This document shows, piece after piece, positions 1-8,215 of a DNA stretch of 52,095 nucleotides (positions within the stretch are counted from its first letter, which is position 1; each line of letters starts with the position of its first letter). Source of the stretch: Oceanospirillaceae bacterium (GTDB lineage: Bacteria; Pseudomonadota; Gammaproteobacteria; Pseudomonadales; Balneatricaceae); assembly GCA_018647765.1 (NCBI GenBank), contig JABGSN010000007.1, positions 1 to 52,095 on the forward strand, written 5' to 3'. Under the pieces are notes generated by a model, which was given only the letters and a program-made list of their open reading frames with translations, searched no databases and was not told the origin of the DNA. The translations under genes and the position numbers were made by a program.

Positions 1-17
1 AGCCCCGCAGAGAATTT

Positions 18-93
18 GGGTCGTTAGCTCAGTTGGTAGAGCAGTTGGCTTTTAACCAATTGGTCGGGCGTTCGAGCCGCCCACGACCCACCA
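18..93 (+). tRNA. tRNA-Lys (anticodon TTT), copy 1
   Basis: All four arms can be drawn. The acceptor GGGTCGT pairs with ACGACCC, the D stem is GCTC/GAGC, the anticodon stem GTTGG/CCAAT encloses CTTTTAA (anticodon TTT), and the T arm GGGCG/CGCCC encloses TTCGAGC. The discriminator is A and CCA is encoded at 91-93. Its promoter must lie upstream of the window. Confidence 0.97.
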
Positions 94-183
94 TCATTTC
101 GTTACTATGCAGTTGTATGGTCACGGGTAGTAAAAGCAGTATCGTAGTACAGGGGCACCACTACCAAGCCCCGCAGAGAATTT

Positions 184-259
184 GGGTCGTTAGCTCAGTT
201 GGTAGAGCAGTTGGCTTTTAACCAATTGGTCGGGCGTTCGAGCCGCCCACGACCCACCA
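184..259 (+). tRNA. tRNA-Lys (anticodon TTT), copy 2
   Basis: Identical in all 76 bases to the copy at 18-93, including the encoded CCA at 257-259. I see no convincing separate promoter in the 90-bp spacer, so the two are probably cut from one precursor. A hairpin terminator follows 11 bp later. Confidence 0.97.
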
Positions 260-270
260 TCATATCGAAG

Positions 271-305
271 AGCCCTCGTTGGATACTAATCTAGCGGGGG
301 CTTTT
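271..305 (+). terminator. Rho-independent terminator after the tRNA-Lys pair
   Basis: The arm AGCCCTCG (271-278) pairs with CGGGGGCT (295-302), with one G-T pair, and is followed by a short T run (302-305, then CTATTT). It sits just after the second tRNA and before the convergent DUF1853 gene. Confidence 0.75.
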
Positions 306-325
306 CTATTTAAGGGCCACCAGCC

Positions 326-1222
326 TCACTGATCCAGTACCAAGCCTCGATGTTTAAATGCCCAAGGCATGTTGGTATTGCTGCGCTCATAAACCAGCAC
401 CATGGTGGGCCATGGGTCTGCTGTGGCTTGGCTATAGAGTTGATCGTAAGCTATGGGTTCAGCGCTAGGGTAGTGTAACGGTCCGCCAATCCAGTGCCAC
501 TTTGGCAGTAGGATAAAGCCTCGTTGGTGTGCGTGTGTAGGTTGTAATTGGTCTAGCTCATTATGCCCAAGCCACCAGCCCCTATGATGCGCAGGGTTGA
601 TGCCTAAATTATCAATATGAGTGTGTTGCCAATCTTGATAGGCATAAAACAACATGCCGGTAAGCAGTAGCTGCTGGTGGCTGGGCAGCGGCAAGCTGTG
701 GGCAGTTAGATAGTCCTTTACCTGTTGGGTTTGGCTCAATGGCAATTGGTGCTCGCACAACCGTTGCCACTTTAAATCTAACCGATCAATGCCCGCTGGC
801 CCAACAAAATGAGCCAGTTGTGTGCCGCCTTTTTCGAGTAAGTAGTACTTTATAGCCAGTTCTAAGTGAACCACTTGATGTTGGTTATTGCGGTACAGCA
901 AATCTAATTCACCCAAGGTGCGTTCGGGTGCCTGTATGACAATGTTACGATTTATAATGTGGTGGCTTGCACTGCCCGCAAACAACAGATCAACGCAGTC
1001 TTCAAAGTGTTTACCTAAGCGATAAGCCGGTTGTGGTGGGTAGTGAGCGAGGTGTGTTAGCGGTGGTGTGGATTGATAATCAATATTTTTCGGCGCAAAA
1101 ATGCCGATGCTCGGGGTGGCCCGCATCAGTGGTTGGCTGTGTAATAGCCAGCGCAAATCTTGCCCTAGGTCGACATCTATAGGCTGACGCTGCTGGTGAT
1201 TGAATTGGTCTTGTTGGCCCAA
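326..1222 (-). CDS. DUF1853 family protein, possible PD-(D/E)XK-like fold
   Basis: A 298-residue protein that I assign to DUF1853, a family of unknown function found in Proteobacteria. The N-terminal DLRWLL stretch (residues 22-27) is typical. Around residues 104-128 it carries GELDLL, then about ten residues later HLELAIKYYL. This spacing (D107, E121, K125) resembles the active site of PD-(D/E)XK nucleases, but I cannot tell whether the protein cuts DNA. No signal peptide or membrane segment is visible. It is transcribed away from the MFS gene starting at 1268, with 45 bp between them, and converges on the tRNA terminator. Confidence 0.75.
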   Translation of the reverse strand: MGQQDQFNHQQRQPIDVDLGQDLRWLLHSQPLMRATPSIGIFAPKNIDYQSTPPLTHLAHYPPQPAYRLGKHFEDCVDLLFAGSASHHIINRNIVIQAPERTLGELDLLYRNNQHQVVHLELAIKYYLLEKGGTQLAHFVGPAGIDRLDLKWQRLCEHQLPLSQTQQVKDYLTAHSLPLPSHQQLLLTGMLFYAYQDWQHTHIDNLGINPAHHRGWWLGHNELDQLQPTHAHQRGFILLPKWHWIGGPLHYPSAEPIAYDQLYSQATADPWPTMVLVYERSNTNMPWAFKHRGLVLDQ

Positions 1223-1253
1223 AATAAACGCTCCGAATAGATCAGTTAGCGAG

Positions 1254-1259
1254 TATAAT
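1254..1259 (+). promoter_or_regulatory. Candidate -10 box of the MFS gene at 1268
   Basis: A perfect TATAAT ends 8 bases before the ATG at 1268. A start point about 7 bases after it would fall on or next to the start codon, and no Shine-Dalgarno sequence is present. This suggests a leaderless or nearly leaderless transcript. No good -35 box is seen at the expected distance. Confidence 0.45.
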
Positions 1260-1267
1260 GTATTCTA

Positions 1268-2668
1268 ATGAATACGACACAACTACAATCCTATTACGAT
1301 CAAACCCCAACTGCTCGCCGTATGGCGCTAGTGAGCATTGGCCTGGTGATCATGGTCTGCTCCTTGAGTTTGTCGGCCGTTAACATTGCCGTGCCGCGTA
1401 TTGCCGATGACCTGCAGATGGGCGCTAATGCCGTGAGCTGGATACCGGTAGCGATGCTGTGGGGTAATGTGGTGTTTTTACTGCCCATGGGCCGCATGGC
1501 TGATATTGTTGGGCGTAAACGTATGTTCATCACCGGCATTGCACTGTTTGCGATGGCCTCGTTGGCCATACTACTACCCCAAACCATTAAGTCTGTGTTG
1601 GTGATTCGAGTGGTTCAGGGTATCTCTAGCTCCATGATTTATGGCACGAGTATGGCACTTATTGGCGTTATCTATGCCAACTCTAATCGTGGTCAAGCTT
1701 TAGGTATAGGAGCGTCTACTGTTTATTTTGGTTTAACCGTGGGGCCACTGGTGGGCGGTTGGTTAACTGAGCACTGGGGCTGGAAAAGTGTATTTTGGGC
1801 CCCTACGTTGGTGTTGTCCCTGTGTTTAGTGATGCTGGTGATTTATGTTAAAGGCGAGTGGAAGGCCGAACATAAAAGTAAGTTCGATTGGCAAGGTAGC
1901 CTTGTTTTTATGGCATGGGTGAGCGCCTTTATGATGGGTTTATCACGCTTGAGCGATTGGCGCTTTGCATTGTTGGCTGTTGCTGGCCTTGTGTTGTTAG
2001 GGGTATTTGTTTGGCATCAGGGTCAAAAAACGTCACCTTTATTAAACATGTCTGCACTGCGGGCTAACCGTATTTTTAATCGCTCGTTGTTGTCGGCCTT
2101 CTTTATCTATGGTTCCAGTTTTTCTATGGTGTTTTTGTTGAGCTTGTACTTACAGTACATTCATCAACTTAGCCCGAGTGAAGCGGGCCAGATTGTGCTT
2201 ATTCAAACCCTAATAATGATGGTGCTAGCCCCCATTACCGGCCGCCTGTCGGAGCGCTATGAGCCGCGTTTGTTATCGACCTTTGGTTGCCTGTTGTTTG
2301 TGATTGGTTACGCCATGCTGTTTGGCTTAGGCATGCAAACATCGTTGCACTATGTGATGGTGGCTTTGGTGTTTTTGGGTTTGGGTTTTGGCTTCTTCTC
2401 TTCGCCCAATAACAACGCTGCTATTGGTTCGGTGCATGCCGATAAACTGAGTATTGCTGCCGCCTTGTTAAATCTAGCGCGGACTATGGGTAATATGGTG
2501 AGTTCGGCTATTGTTATGACCTTGTTCAGTGTCACAATGGGGGGCGCTGCAATTACTGCGCAGTTATACCCTCAGTTGTTGTTAGTGATTCAAATCAGCA
2601 TGGGTCTGTCGGTGGCCTACGCGCTGATTGCAGCTGTGTTTTCCTATCGGCGTGGGCGTATCCACTAG
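1268..2668 (+). CDS. MFS transporter, DHA2-like drug exporter type
   Basis: A 466-residue inner-membrane protein with about 14 hydrophobic segments, the size and topology of the drug:H+ antiporter-2 branch of the major facilitator superfamily. The MFS motif A is present as GRMADIVGRKRMF (residues 75-87), and a GP-x-x-GGWL segment around 159-165 matches the antiporter motif in helix 5. The substrate cannot be read from the sequence. Its start lies 8 bases after a perfect TATAAT and it lacks a visible ribosome binding site. An internal ATG at 1322 has no better binding site. It converges on greB with an 8-bp gap. Confidence 0.85.
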   Translation: MNTTQLQSYYDQTPTARRMALVSIGLVIMVCSLSLSAVNIAVPRIADDLQMGANAVSWIPVAMLWGNVVFLLPMGRMADIVGRKRMFITGIALFAMASLAILLPQTIKSVLVIRVVQGISSSMIYGTSMALIGVIYANSNRGQALGIGASTVYFGLTVGPLVGGWLTEHWGWKSVFWAPTLVLSLCLVMLVIYVKGEWKAEHKSKFDWQGSLVFMAWVSAFMMGLSRLSDWRFALLAVAGLVLLGVFVWHQGQKTSPLLNMSALRANRIFNRSLLSAFFIYGSSFSMVFLLSLYLQYIHQLSPSEAGQIVLIQTLIMMVLAPITGRLSERYEPRLLSTFGCLLFVIGYAMLFGLGMQTSLHYVMVALVFLGLGFGFFSSPNNNAAIGSVHADKLSIAAALLNLARTMGNMVSSAIVMTLFSVTMGGAAITAQLYPQLLLVIQISMGLSVAYALIAAVFSYRRGRIH

Positions 2669-2676
2669 CTCTGCTC

Positions 2677-3195
2677 TTAAAGGGTGTAGTCGATGGTGAT
2701 AATGTCATAGCCTTTGTTTAAGCTAACCAGTTCCACTCGGTCATCCAATTGTTTGCCCACCAAGGCCAGTGCCAAAGGCGAGTCGATGCTAATGTAACCT
2801 TGGCTGGGGTTAAGTTCATCTGCACCTACAATACGATAACGACGTTCATGGCCATCATCGTCCACTAACGTTACCCAAGCACCAAAGTAGACCTTGTTTT
2901 GATCCGTAGGCAAGCAGTCGACGACTTTGACTTGATCGATGCGCTTTTGTAAATAACGGATGCGACTATCCATTTCTCTAAGCATTTTTTTGCCGTAAAT
3001 ATATTCGGCATTTTCTGAACGGTCGCCCAAGGCTGCGGCTTCTTTAACGGCTTGGGTGATGACTGGACGTTTATTGCTCCAAAGTTCGTTCAGCTCATCT
3101 TTAAGGGCTTGTGCGCCAGCTGGTGTGATCAACGGCGACCGCTTGGGGCTGGGTGGCCGGTAGCGGCCTGCAAAGCGTTGTTTTGCATCTTTCAT
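2677..3195 (-). CDS. greB: Transcription elongation factor GreB
   Basis: GreB enters the secondary channel of stalled RNA polymerase and stimulates cleavage of backtracked RNA. The 172-residue product carries the coiled-coil tip signature GDRSENAEYIYGKKML (57-72), whose acidic residues D58 and E61 act at the polymerase active site. The EYIYGKK spelling separates GreB from GreA. The C-terminal FKBP-like domain occupies about residues 95-172. It is about 14 residues longer than E. coli GreB because of a basic N-terminal extension. Its ATG overlaps the stop of rsmE by 4 bases, so the two are probably translationally coupled. Confidence 0.95.
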   Translation of the reverse strand: MKDAKQRFAGRYRPPSPKRSPLITPAGAQALKDELNELWSNKRPVITQAVKEAAALGDRSENAEYIYGKKMLREMDSRIRYLQKRIDQVKVVDCLPTDQNKVYFGAWVTLVDDDGHERRYRIVGADELNPSQGYISIDSPLALALVGKQLDDRVELVSLNKGYDIITIDYTL

Positions 3196-3908
3196 AAGGC
3201 ACAGAGCCTAGCGATGGCGACAGGCACCGCCGTTTCAACTCGCAAAATGCGCGGGCCCAAGGAAAACGAGGTAAACCCTTGATGCTGTAACTTACCTACT
3301 TCGTAATCGGTAAAACCACCTTCTGGGCCAATCGCCAACGTTATGGATTGTTTGCTCGCTGTGGGGCTCGCTTGTGCATCACGCGGGTGAGCCACTAGTT
3401 TGGTGCTTTGGCCAGCCCACAGTGCCAATTGGTCTTCTACAAACGGTTTAAAAAGAGGGGCTTTGTTGACTTGAGGCAAGTGAGTCGTGCCGGCTTGCTC
3501 TAACCCTAACACTAGATTGTCGATGATGGTTTGGGGCTGTAAAAAGGGCGTTTGCCAATAACTTTTTTCAACCTTGGCACTGTTTAATAAGGTGATTTCA
3601 GAGACTCCCATAGTTGCGCAAGTTTGCAAAATCCGGCGCATCATCTTGGGCCGTGGCACGGCTAACAATAATTTCAGTGGTAGTGGCTCGATGGGTGGCA
3701 GAGTCAATTTTACCTGGAGTAGGGTGGCTTCAGCCGTGTGTGTTAACACTTCGGCGTAGCCAGTGGCGCCATTGATTTGGCCGACTCGAAGGCGCTCGCC
3801 TAAAGCGGGTTTGATGACGTTAGCAAGGTGGCTTTGCCGGCGGCTGTCTTGGACATAAAGCTGTCCCGTGGCAGACAGTTCTTGGGCGGTAAAAAGTAGT
3901 ATATTCAT
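3192..3908 (-). CDS. rsmE: 16S rRNA (uracil1498-N3)-methyltransferase RsmE
   Basis: RsmE methylates U1498 of 16S rRNA using S-adenosylmethionine. The 238-residue protein has an N-terminal PUA-like RNA-binding part (about 1-70) and a C-terminal SPOUT knot with GPEGGF (194-199) and LGPRILRVETA (217-227), the hallmark cofactor-binding loops. It is first in a two-gene operon with greB, overlapping it by 4 bases, and is divergent from udk. Confidence 0.95.
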   Translation of the reverse strand: MNILLFTAQELSATGQLYVQDSRRQSHLANVIKPALGERLRVGQINGATGYAEVLTHTAEATLLQVKLTLPPIEPLPLKLLLAVPRPKMMRRILQTCATMGVSEITLLNSAKVEKSYWQTPFLQPQTIIDNLVLGLEQAGTTHLPQVNKAPLFKPFVEDQLALWAGQSTKLVAHPRDAQASPTASKQSITLAIGPEGGFTDYEVGKLQHQGFTSFSLGPRILRVETAVPVAIARLCAL

Positions 3909-3918
3909 TAACCCGCAG

Positions 3919-3924
3919 TATAAT
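3919..3924 (+). promoter_or_regulatory. Candidate -10 box upstream of udk
   Basis: A perfect TATAAT lies in the 82-bp gap between the divergent rsmE and udk. A start near 3931 would give a leader of about 60 bases. The same bases read on the other strand contain TATACT, which could serve rsmE. No strong -35 box is visible for either direction. Confidence 0.35.
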
Positions 3925-3990
3925 GGTCATCTACGTTTATTGTCTGCACTTTTTTGTTGAAGGTGCAGCTAAAGATTGATTGGAGTGTTT

Positions 3991-4605
3991 GTGGTCATTA
4001 TTGGAATTGTGGGTGCTTCGGCCTCGGGTAAAAGCGTATTAGCAAAAAATGTCATTGAGGGGTTTAGTTCTAATCAAGTGGTGATGATGTCGGAAGACAG
4101 TTATTACAAAGATCAGCGTAACTTATCTAAAGTCCAGCGTAATTTAACCAATTATGATCACCCAGAGGCGATGGATCACCAACTCATGACGCAACATTTA
4201 ACCCAGTTGGCGTCGGGGCAGACCATACAGCAACCCGTGTATAGCTTTCATGAACATTTGCGCGAATCTAGCACCGTTGAAATGAAGCCTTGTAAGGTGT
4301 TGATTGTTGAAGGTATTCTACTGTTTACTCAAGCGCCCTTACGCGACTTATTTGATTTGCGCATTTTCATGGATGTGCCGCTCGATATTTGTTTAATTAG
4401 GCGTTTAGAGCGGGATGTGAACGAACGGGGGCGAGATTTACAGTCGGTGTTAGGGCAATACCAAGCCACAGTACGGCCCGGGTTTTTCAATCATGTGTCG
4501 CCTTCTAGAGAGTATGCAGATTTAATTGTGCCAGAAGGCGGCGAAAATCCAGCCGCTATAGAATTGTTACAGGCCCGAGTTGCACAAATGCTCACTCAGG
4601 CATAA
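3991..4605 (+). CDS. udk: Uridine kinase
   Basis: Phosphorylates uridine and cytidine to UMP and CMP in pyrimidine salvage. The P-loop GASASGKS lies at residues 8-15 of the chosen reading, followed by SEDSYYKD, YDHPEAMD and the nucleoside-binding segment up to RRLERDVNERGRD, all typical of Udk. I choose the GTG at 3991 because GGAG at 3982-3985 is 5 bases ahead and the resulting start MVIIGIVGAS fits the family. A TTG at 3976 in the same frame would add five residues but has no binding site. The 204-residue length is normal. Confidence 0.93.
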   Translation: MVIIGIVGASASGKSVLAKNVIEGFSSNQVVMMSEDSYYKDQRNLSKVQRNLTNYDHPEAMDHQLMTQHLTQLASGQTIQQPVYSFHEHLRESSTVEMKPCKVLIVEGILLFTQAPLRDLFDLRIFMDVPLDICLIRRLERDVNERGRDLQSVLGQYQATVRPGFFNHVSPSREYADLIVPEGGENPAAIELLQARVAQMLTQA

Positions 4606-4633
4606 GTTTTTGTACCCTTTGGAGAACATAATA

Positions 4634-5158
4634 ATGAATAAAACACTTGTAGTTACCGCCATTTGTGCCGATCGCCCGGGCCTTGTTCAAATGCTATCTG
4701 AAGTCATTTATAAGCATGAAGCCAGTTGGGAAGAGTCTAGCATGGCCCATTTGTCGGGTCAGTTTGCCGGTATTCTCACTGTTAATGTGGATGAAAATGT
4801 CATTCCTGCGTTAGAAAAAGACCTGCGTGCACTCAGTGATCAAGGCATGGCCGTTACCCTCAATGAAAGCTCTGAGGCTACTGATGCAGTTAATCAACAA
4901 ATTATTTGGCTCGACCTAACGGGCCAGAACAAGCCCGGTATTATGCGTGAGGTGTCTAACGTTTTTGTGGCCCAAGGCGTGAGCGTGCAAAGCTTGGACA
5001 CTGAAGTGGTGAGTGCATCTATGTCGGGCGGTGATATGTTTGTTGCTGGCGTTCAATTAGAGGTTTCTAAAGACTTTGACCTTGAAAGTTTGCAGCACGC
5101 CCTCGAAGACCTTTCTGATGACTTAATGGTGGACCTCGCCGTCGCTGACGACGAATAA
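4634..5158 (+). CDS. gcvR: ACT-domain protein, GcvR-like
   Basis: A 174-residue protein made of two ACT domains (about 3-80 and 90-165), matching the glycine-cleavage-system repressor GcvR. In E. coli GcvR binds GcvA and blocks gcv activation when glycine is low. The ICADRPGLVQMLSEVI and GQNKPGIMREVSNVF segments are the ligand-binding turns. The ATG at 4634 has GGAG 9 bases upstream, better than a frame-extended start at 4580 inside udk. No gcv gene is in the window, so the exact regulatory partner is not shown. The C-terminus is strongly acidic. Confidence 0.8.
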   Translation: MNKTLVVTAICADRPGLVQMLSEVIYKHEASWEESSMAHLSGQFAGILTVNVDENVIPALEKDLRALSDQGMAVTLNESSEATDAVNQQIIWLDLTGQNKPGIMREVSNVFVAQGVSVQSLDTEVVSASMSGGDMFVAGVQLEVSKDFDLESLQHALEDLSDDLMVDLAVADDE

Positions 5159-5165
5159 TACTCGA

Positions 5166-6419
5166 GTGGCTATTACTTCGTATCGAGCATTATTGGCAAG
5201 CCACCCGCGGTTTATACTGTTTGGGTTGATTGTTGCGTTTACTTCATCCTTTGGGCAAACCTATTTTATTGGCATCTTTGGTCACGCCATAAGGCAAGAT
5301 TTCTCCATGAGCCACACTCAGTGGGGCGGCATCTATATGGCAGGCACCTTATTGAGTGCATTGTTGTTGCCGATTACTGGTAAATGGATCGATCAAATTT
5401 CGCTCCCCCGATACACCCTAATGGTAGTGCTGTTGTTAGCTTTGGCCTGTTGGTTTATCACCCAAGCGCACACCATTGGTTGGCTAGTGATGGGTGTATT
5501 TTTGTTACGTCAGTCGGGCCAGGGGCTCATGAGCCATGTGGCCTTCACCTCTATGGGACGCTATTTTGATGCCCAGCGAGGCAAGGCCACGGCTTTGGTG
5601 GCCATGGGGTTTGCAGCAGGTGAGGCCATCTTACCTATCGCAGCGGTGGTGGCCATAGCGTCGGTGGGTTGGCGTTATAGTTATATGGGTGTAGCGGTGC
5701 TGGTGCTGGTATTCGTGTTGCCGCTGAGCCTGTGGCTGTTGCGGGGTCATCAGCAGCGCCATCAACGCTACGAGCGTGAGCTACAAAAACACGAACAACA
5801 AGCGCCTAAGGTGACCACCAGTAGCCGCGCTAATGTGGTGTCTTGGCGCCGCAGAGATGTACTTAAAGATGTTCGATTTTACTTGCTCATTCCGGGTGTG
5901 TCGGCCACGTCGTTAGTCAGTACAGCCATGTTTTTTCATCATTTAAACTTGGCCGATGAAAAAGGCTGGTCGCATGCCTTCATGACCGGTAATTACCTGT
6001 TGTATTCATTTATGGTGGTGATTACCGCGGTGATCACTGGTCAGCTTATTGACCGTTTTAGTGCGCGAGTGGTGATGCCGTTCACTTTGCTACCCATTGC
6101 GGCGGCTTTGACGCTGATTAACCTAGTCGACAGCTATTGGGTTATTTGGCCCTACATGGTGTTGTTAGGCGTGGGGTCGGGGTTGTCGCAAACGGCACAA
6201 GCTGCCTTATGGCCAGAGTGTTACGGGGTGCGGTTTTTAGGCGCCATCAAAAGTCTGTTTTGGACCTTGGTGGTATTTACCTCGGCGTTAGGGCCTGTGT
6301 GGTTGGGTTTTTTGGTGGATCAAGGTTATGCTTTTCAACAGGCGGTATTAACCATGGTGGTTTATTTGTTGTTAGCCACCGTTTTGATGTTGGTGGGCCT
6401 GCGTAAGTTTGGGGTATAA
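5166..6419 (+). CDS. MFS transporter of unknown substrate
   Basis: A 417-residue protein with about 12 hydrophobic segments and a charged central loop (about residues 190-235, rich in R, H and Q), the standard MFS 6+6 layout. The GRYFDAQRGKATALVAMGFAAGE segment in the first half resembles MFS carriers for organic acids. I cannot name a substrate. It starts with GTG 7 bases after the GcvR-like gene, without a strong ribosome binding site, so it may depend on translation of its neighbour. Its stop codon overlaps a TATAAT that could serve trpG. Confidence 0.8.
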   Translation: MAITSYRALLASHPRFILFGLIVAFTSSFGQTYFIGIFGHAIRQDFSMSHTQWGGIYMAGTLLSALLLPITGKWIDQISLPRYTLMVVLLLALACWFITQAHTIGWLVMGVFLLRQSGQGLMSHVAFTSMGRYFDAQRGKATALVAMGFAAGEAILPIAAVVAIASVGWRYSYMGVAVLVLVFVLPLSLWLLRGHQQRHQRYERELQKHEQQAPKVTTSSRANVVSWRRRDVLKDVRFYLLIPGVSATSLVSTAMFFHHLNLADEKGWSHAFMTGNYLLYSFMVVITAVITGQLIDRFSARVVMPFTLLPIAAALTLINLVDSYWVIWPYMVLLGVGSGLSQTAQAALWPECYGVRFLGAIKSLFWTLVVFTSALGPVWLGFLVDQGYAFQQAVLTMVVYLLLATVLMLVGLRKFGV

Positions 6420-6420
6420 T
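6415..6420 (+). promoter_or_regulatory. Candidate -10 box for trpG
   Basis: TATAAT overlapping the stop of the upstream MFS gene, about 59 bases before the chosen trpG start. The nearest -35-like hexamer, TTGGTG (6390-6395), is 19 bp away, so the promoter would be weak. Confidence 0.3.
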
Positions 6421-6478
6421 TAGTGGTTAATAAGTCATGTTTGAACTTGAAGTTCATTTTACCGGCGGAGTTCTGCCC

Positions 6479-7057
6479 TTGTTGTTAATGCTCGACAATT
6501 ACGATTCCTTCACTTATAACTTAGTGCGTTATTTTCGTGAGTTAGGCGCGCAAGTAGAAGTGTGTCGTAATGATGAAATAACCATTGCCGAAATCGAGCA
6601 CATGGCGCCCACTCATCTAGTGATCTCGCCTGGGCCCTGCACGCCTAATGAATCCGGCATTTGCATGGCTGCGATTGCTCACTTTGCCGGTAAAATACCG
6701 ATCCTGGGTGTATGCTTAGGCCATCAGAGTATAGGCCAAGTATTTGGTGGCGAAGTGGTGCGTGCCAAGCAAGTCATGCATGGCAAAACGTCTTTGGTAG
6801 AACACCAGCAAGTGGGTGTTTTTATCGGTTTGGATCAACCGCTAGAGGTAACGCGTTACCACTCTTTGGTGGTTAAAGCAGACACCTTGCCCGATTGTTT
6901 AGAAGCCACTTCGTGGAGTCTTAATGCCGCTGGCGAACGTGATGCGATTATGGGCATTCGCCACAAAACCCTCGATGTAGAAGGTGTACAATTTCATCCA
7001 GAATCGGTGCTGACGCACCAAGGTCACGAGTTGCTGGCCAATTTTCTCAAGCGATAA
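6479..7057 (+). CDS. trpG: Anthranilate/aminodeoxychorismate synthase glutaminase subunit
   Basis: The glutaminase subunit that delivers ammonia from glutamine to chorismate, for tryptophan and often also for folate. The class I amidotransferase triad is visible: C79 in GVCLGHQS, and H173 and E175 in VQFHPES. I choose TTG at 6479 because GGAG lies 8 bases upstream and the product then begins [14 protein letters not shown], exactly as in Pseudomonas TrpG. The ATG at 6437 would add 14 residues the family lacks. It stands with trpD and trpC, with no trpE in the window, as in Pseudomonas-type genomes where trpE is usually close upstream. Confidence 0.93.
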   Translation: MLLMLDNYDSFTYNLVRYFRELGAQVEVCRNDEITIAEIEHMAPTHLVISPGPCTPNESGICMAAIAHFAGKIPILGVCLGHQSIGQVFGGEVVRAKQVMHGKTSLVEHQQVGVFIGLDQPLEVTRYHSLVVKADTLPDCLEATSWSLNAAGERDAIMGIRHKTLDVEGVQFHPESVLTHQGHELLANFLKR

Positions 7058-7192
7058 CTGCCTGCGTATCAAATTACTGCATCTTTTTACAAAATGATGG
7101 CTATAAGCGCTAAAGTTTGGTGGCATTATTTGCTAGAGTAAGGCCACTGTCCTGTGGTTTGTTATGGCAGAATAATAAAAGAGACCTTTGTC

Positions 7193-8215
7193 ATGAATAT
7201 GCAGCAGGCTATTGCCGCCGTAACCGAACACCAGCATCTAACCCAAGCGCAAATGACCGCTGTGATGAACCTCATCATGACCGGCGAAGCCACGCAAGCT
7301 CAAGTGGGTGGTTTTTTAATTGGGTTGCGCATGAAGGGCGAAACCGTGGACGAAATCACCGGCGCTGTAAGCGCCATGCGAGCCTTGGCATCGGGTGTTA
7401 AAGTGTCTGGTGACCATGTGATAGACACTTGCGGTACGGGGGGCGACAGTTCCGGCATTTTTAACGTCTCCACGGCTTGCGCTTTTATCGCGGCTGCAGC
7501 CGGCGCACAAGTGGCTAAACACGGTAATCGCTCCATCTCCTCTAAAAGCGGCAGCTCAGATTTGCTTGAAGCAGCGGGTGTTGAAATTATGCTCAACCCC
7601 GAGCAAGTAGGTCAATGTATTGCCGATTTGGGCATCGGCTTTATGTTTGCGCCCGCCCACCACAGTGCCATGAAACATGCCATAGGCCCGCGCCGAGAAA
7701 TGGCGGTACGCACCTTGTTTAATATTTTGGGACCATTGACCAATCCCGCTGGGGCGCCGCATCAAGTCTTGGGTGTGTATAGTCGCCAATGGCAACGCCC
7801 CATGGCCGAAGTGTTATTACGCTTGGGCAGTAAACATGTGATGGTGGTGCACTCCGAAGATGGCTTGGATGAAATTAGTATAGCTGCACCCACCTACGTG
7901 GTGGAAGTTAAAGACGGGGCGATTAGTGAATTCAGCATTGATCCACAAGACTATGGTTTGGCCCACGACAACCTAGACGAACTGGTGGTAGACGACGCCA
8001 CGCAGAGTTTGGCACTAATCAAACAGGCCTTTGCCGGCCAAGCGGGTGCGGCGTTAGACATGTTGCTACTTAATGCGGGCGCGGCCATCTATACAGCCGA
8101 TCTTGCGGATGACTTAGACGCTGGCATTGAGGCTGCAAAACAGGCCATTGCTAGCGGTGCAGCACAGGCGAAGTTAGACCAACTCATTGGTTTGTCTCAA
8201 GGATTTTCTAAATAA
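7193..8215 (+). CDS. trpD: Anthranilate phosphoribosyltransferase
   Basis: Joins anthranilate to phosphoribosyl pyrophosphate, the second step of tryptophan synthesis. The PRPP-binding DTCGTGGD (78-85), the KHGNRS motif and the later GPLTNPA segment are all present. The product is 340 residues from the ATG at 7193, with GAGA 10 bases ahead; an upstream in-frame GTG at 7154 would add 13 unconserved residues. The 135-bp gap after trpG shows no clear promoter or attenuator. The stop overlaps the trpC start in TAATG. Confidence 0.95.
   Translation: MNMQQAIAAVTEHQHLTQAQMTAVMNLIMTGEATQAQVGGFLIGLRMKGETVDEITGAVSAMRALASGVKVSGDHVIDTCGTGGDSSGIFNVSTACAFIAAAAGAQVAKHGNRSISSKSGSSDLLEAAGVEIMLNPEQVGQCIADLGIGFMFAPAHHSAMKHAIGPRREMAVRTLFNILGPLTNPAGAPHQVLGVYSRQWQRPMAEVLLRLGSKHVMVVHSEDGLDEISIAAPTYVVEVKDGAISEFSIDPQDYGLAHDNLDELVVDDATQSLALIKQAFAGQAGAALDMLLLNAGAAIYTADLADDLDAGIEAAKQAIASGAAQAKLDQLIGLSQGFSK

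Larger units (their letters stand above)
1..262. repeat. 166-bp tandem duplication carrying tRNA-Lys
   Basis: Bases 1-97 recur at 167-263, so the repeat period is 166 bp. The match covers the 17 bases before the tRNA, the whole tRNA, and a few bases after it; the first mismatch on the 3' side is at 98 versus 264. The sequence between the tRNAs (about 98-166) occurs once here. Because the window opens exactly inside a repeat unit, further copies may lie upstream. Tandem tRNA copies commonly arise by unequal recombination. Confidence 0.9.

Noticed and set aside
33-221. Open frame of 62 codons across both tRNA-Lys genes
   Set aside because: It is formed by the tRNA sequences themselves and the spacer, with no ribosome binding site.
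3947-3975. CTGCAC / GTGCAG inverted repeat upstream of udk as an operator
   Set aside because: Six-base arms with a 13-base loop are close to chance in a gap of this size, and there is no link to a promoter element.
7058-7192. Attenuator or leader peptide ahead of trpD
   Set aside because: No run of Trp codons, no alternative stems and no terminator were found; only a small CCAC/GTGG stem is present.
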